From Candidatus Zixiibacteriota bacterium (lineage in GTDB: Bacteria; Zixibacteria; MSB-5A5; JAABVY01), in the NCBI GenBank assembly GCA_011777135.1, contig JAABVY010000048.1, positions 1,988 through 7,954 on the forward strand: a DNA stretch of 5,967 nucleotides, in the 5' to 3' direction. The notes beneath the pieces are model-generated. The model saw only the letters and a list, made by a program, of their open reading frames with translations. It had not been told where the DNA came from and searched no databases. Shown one piece after another: positions 5,104 to 5,967 of the stretch (positions within the stretch are counted from its first letter, which is position 1; each line of letters begins with the position of its first letter). The position numbers and the translations under genes were made by a program.

Positions 5104-5967
5104 TTATTTGTTATCTTCCGAATCGTCTTTATTCTCAGGTTCTGTATCGTCCTCTTTGATTTTCTCTTCCGGCAGTCCCTCTGTCTGGGCTTCAGACATC
5201 TCTTCACGTATATCCTGCTTCTTTGATTTGACCACTTCCTGATACCAGTTGGGATGGTGATGTTTGGCCCAGGTCTTGGTTACGTATCCATCTACTAGAA
5301 CGCGCCAGGTACCCGGATTGGCGATCGTACCCAGGTATGCATGCGCCAGCACACCTGCAATCAGGATAAAGGCAATCAGATTGTGGATGGTGGAGAGCAG
5401 GCAGATAGTCGATAGCTGGAACTGGTATTTAATAATTAACAGGATTCCGGTTATTATAATCAGGAGTCCAAAAATCGTGGTAAACCAATAAAACATCTTC
5501 TGGCCGGCATTGAAACGTCCGGCAGGAACCTCGCCCTTCGCGCCCAGGTACCCACCGCTCATCTTCATCCAGACTTTATCATAGGCCTTGAAAAGTGCAT
5601 CCTTCGACCACAGCCCCATTCCCATCAAAGTTGTAACTCCGAAAACTATCCCCATATATATATGAACATCCAGCATCTGTTTGGGGGACGCAAACAGAAG
5701 ATTCTGCCAGCTGTGCCAGTTGAAGGCCATGATCAGCCCGGTCAGGGCCAGAAAGGCGAAGGATATCAGACGGAAAAGATGTATAGCCCTTTCCAGGAAG
5801 GAAAACCGCTTCACCTCACCGGAGCCATAGACGAATGGGATACGCTTGGGTCCGAAACGATGATAGTGCAAGGTTACCATGAAAATAACGAATATGATCA
5901 GGAAGCTGACGATAGGGCTGAGAATTTTCTGATGAATTGCATTTATCTCAAACACCGTGGGGTTACA
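5104..5967 (-). CDS. Formate dehydrogenase gamma-type cytochrome b subunit (N-terminus outside window)
   Basis: The frame is open from the right edge to TAA at 5104-5106. Counting from the GTG at 5953-5955, five membrane segments lie near residues 12-30, 58-78, 97-117, 155-177 and 189-211. His59, His98, His191 and His205 lie in four of them. Their spacings (39 and 14) match, as I recall it, the haem b ligands of E. coli FdnI (His18/57/155/169). FdnI-like segments include RFNAGQKMFYW and the stretch from ANPGTWR to GYVTKTWAKHHHPNWY. The role would be electron transfer between a periplasmic formate dehydrogenase, or a related molybdoenzyme, and quinone. Its partner subunits would lie off the right edge. 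The first membrane segment is extra relative to FdnI. The C-terminal tail (about 244-283) is charged, ends strongly acidic, and is probably cytoplasmic. The GTG has no ribosome site, and the upstream in-frame codons Cys-Asn-Pro-Thr reach the edge, so the true start is probably outside. Confidence 0.88.
   Translation of the reverse strand, partial: CNPTVFEINAIHQKILSPIVSFLIIFVIFMVTLHYHRFGPKRIPFVYGSGEVKRFSFLERAIHLFRLISFAFLALTGLIMAFNWHSWQNLLFASPKQMLDVHIYMGIVFGVTTLMGMGLWSKDALFKAYDKVWMKMSGGYLGAKGEVPAGRFNAGQKMFYWFTTIFGLLIIITGILLIIKYQFQLSTICLLSTIHNLIAFILIAGVLAHAYLGTIANPGTWRVLVDGYVTKTWAKHHHPNWYQEVVKSKKQDIREEMSEAQTEGLPEEKIKEDDTEPENKDDSEDNK

Noticed and set aside
1..5967. CRISPR array, tRNA, rRNA, insertion sequence or attachment site
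   Set aside because: No regularly spaced direct repeats, cloverleaf-like sequences, transposase coding or terminal inverted repeats were seen on either strand. All hairpins found fit terminators, operators or the TGA-associated stem-loop.

Overview
The window comes from a Gram-negative anaerobe that makes many c-type cytochromes. It encodes an outer-membrane beta-barrel, two secreted multiheme cytochromes and a membrane cytochrome b. No 16S or other taxonomic marker is present. The gene set would suit Desulfobacterota, Zixibacteria, Calditrichota or similar lineages, but that placement is a weak guess.

Layout from left to right: (1) the 3' end of a plus-strand membrane protein (2-166) runs into a hairpin terminator (about 168-203) shared with convergent minus-strand genes. 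(2) A tetraheme c554-type cytochrome lies at 233-790 on the minus strand, with its own promoter near 897-925. (3) A minus-strand terminator (951-986) closes an operon of dmsE/mtrA-type decaheme cytochrome (3218-4189) and MtrB/PioB-type barrel (1016-3205), separated by only 12 nt. (4) A minus-strand TetR/AcrR regulator (4276-4875) lies just upstream of that operon, with a palindromic operator candidate in front of it. (5) After another minus-strand terminator (5053-5085), the gene for a formate-dehydrogenase-gamma-type cytochrome b occupies 5104-5967 and runs off the right edge.

Inferred working model: the decaheme cytochrome sits in the barrel and carries electrons across the outer membrane, as in MtrAB and PioAB. 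The tetraheme protein is a plausible periplasmic shuttle. The cytochrome b would connect a periplasmic dehydrogenase, probably formate-oxidising and encoded beyond the right edge, to the quinone pool. No surface MtrC/OmcA-like cytochrome is present here.

The main surprise is in the barrel gene. Its reading frame is cut by one in-frame TGA (1442-1444), yet it continues in the same frame for 141 codons to a typical barrel C-terminus ending in Phe. Directly after the TGA the transcript can fold into a two-part stem-loop (1395-1439), with a GGU apical loop 24 nt downstream, which is a geometry reminiscent of a bacterial SECIS element. The options are a nonsense mutation, a sequence error, or recoding as selenocysteine in a porin-cytochrome conduit. 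The sequence alone cannot decide. The barrel also carries its own CxxCH haem motif.
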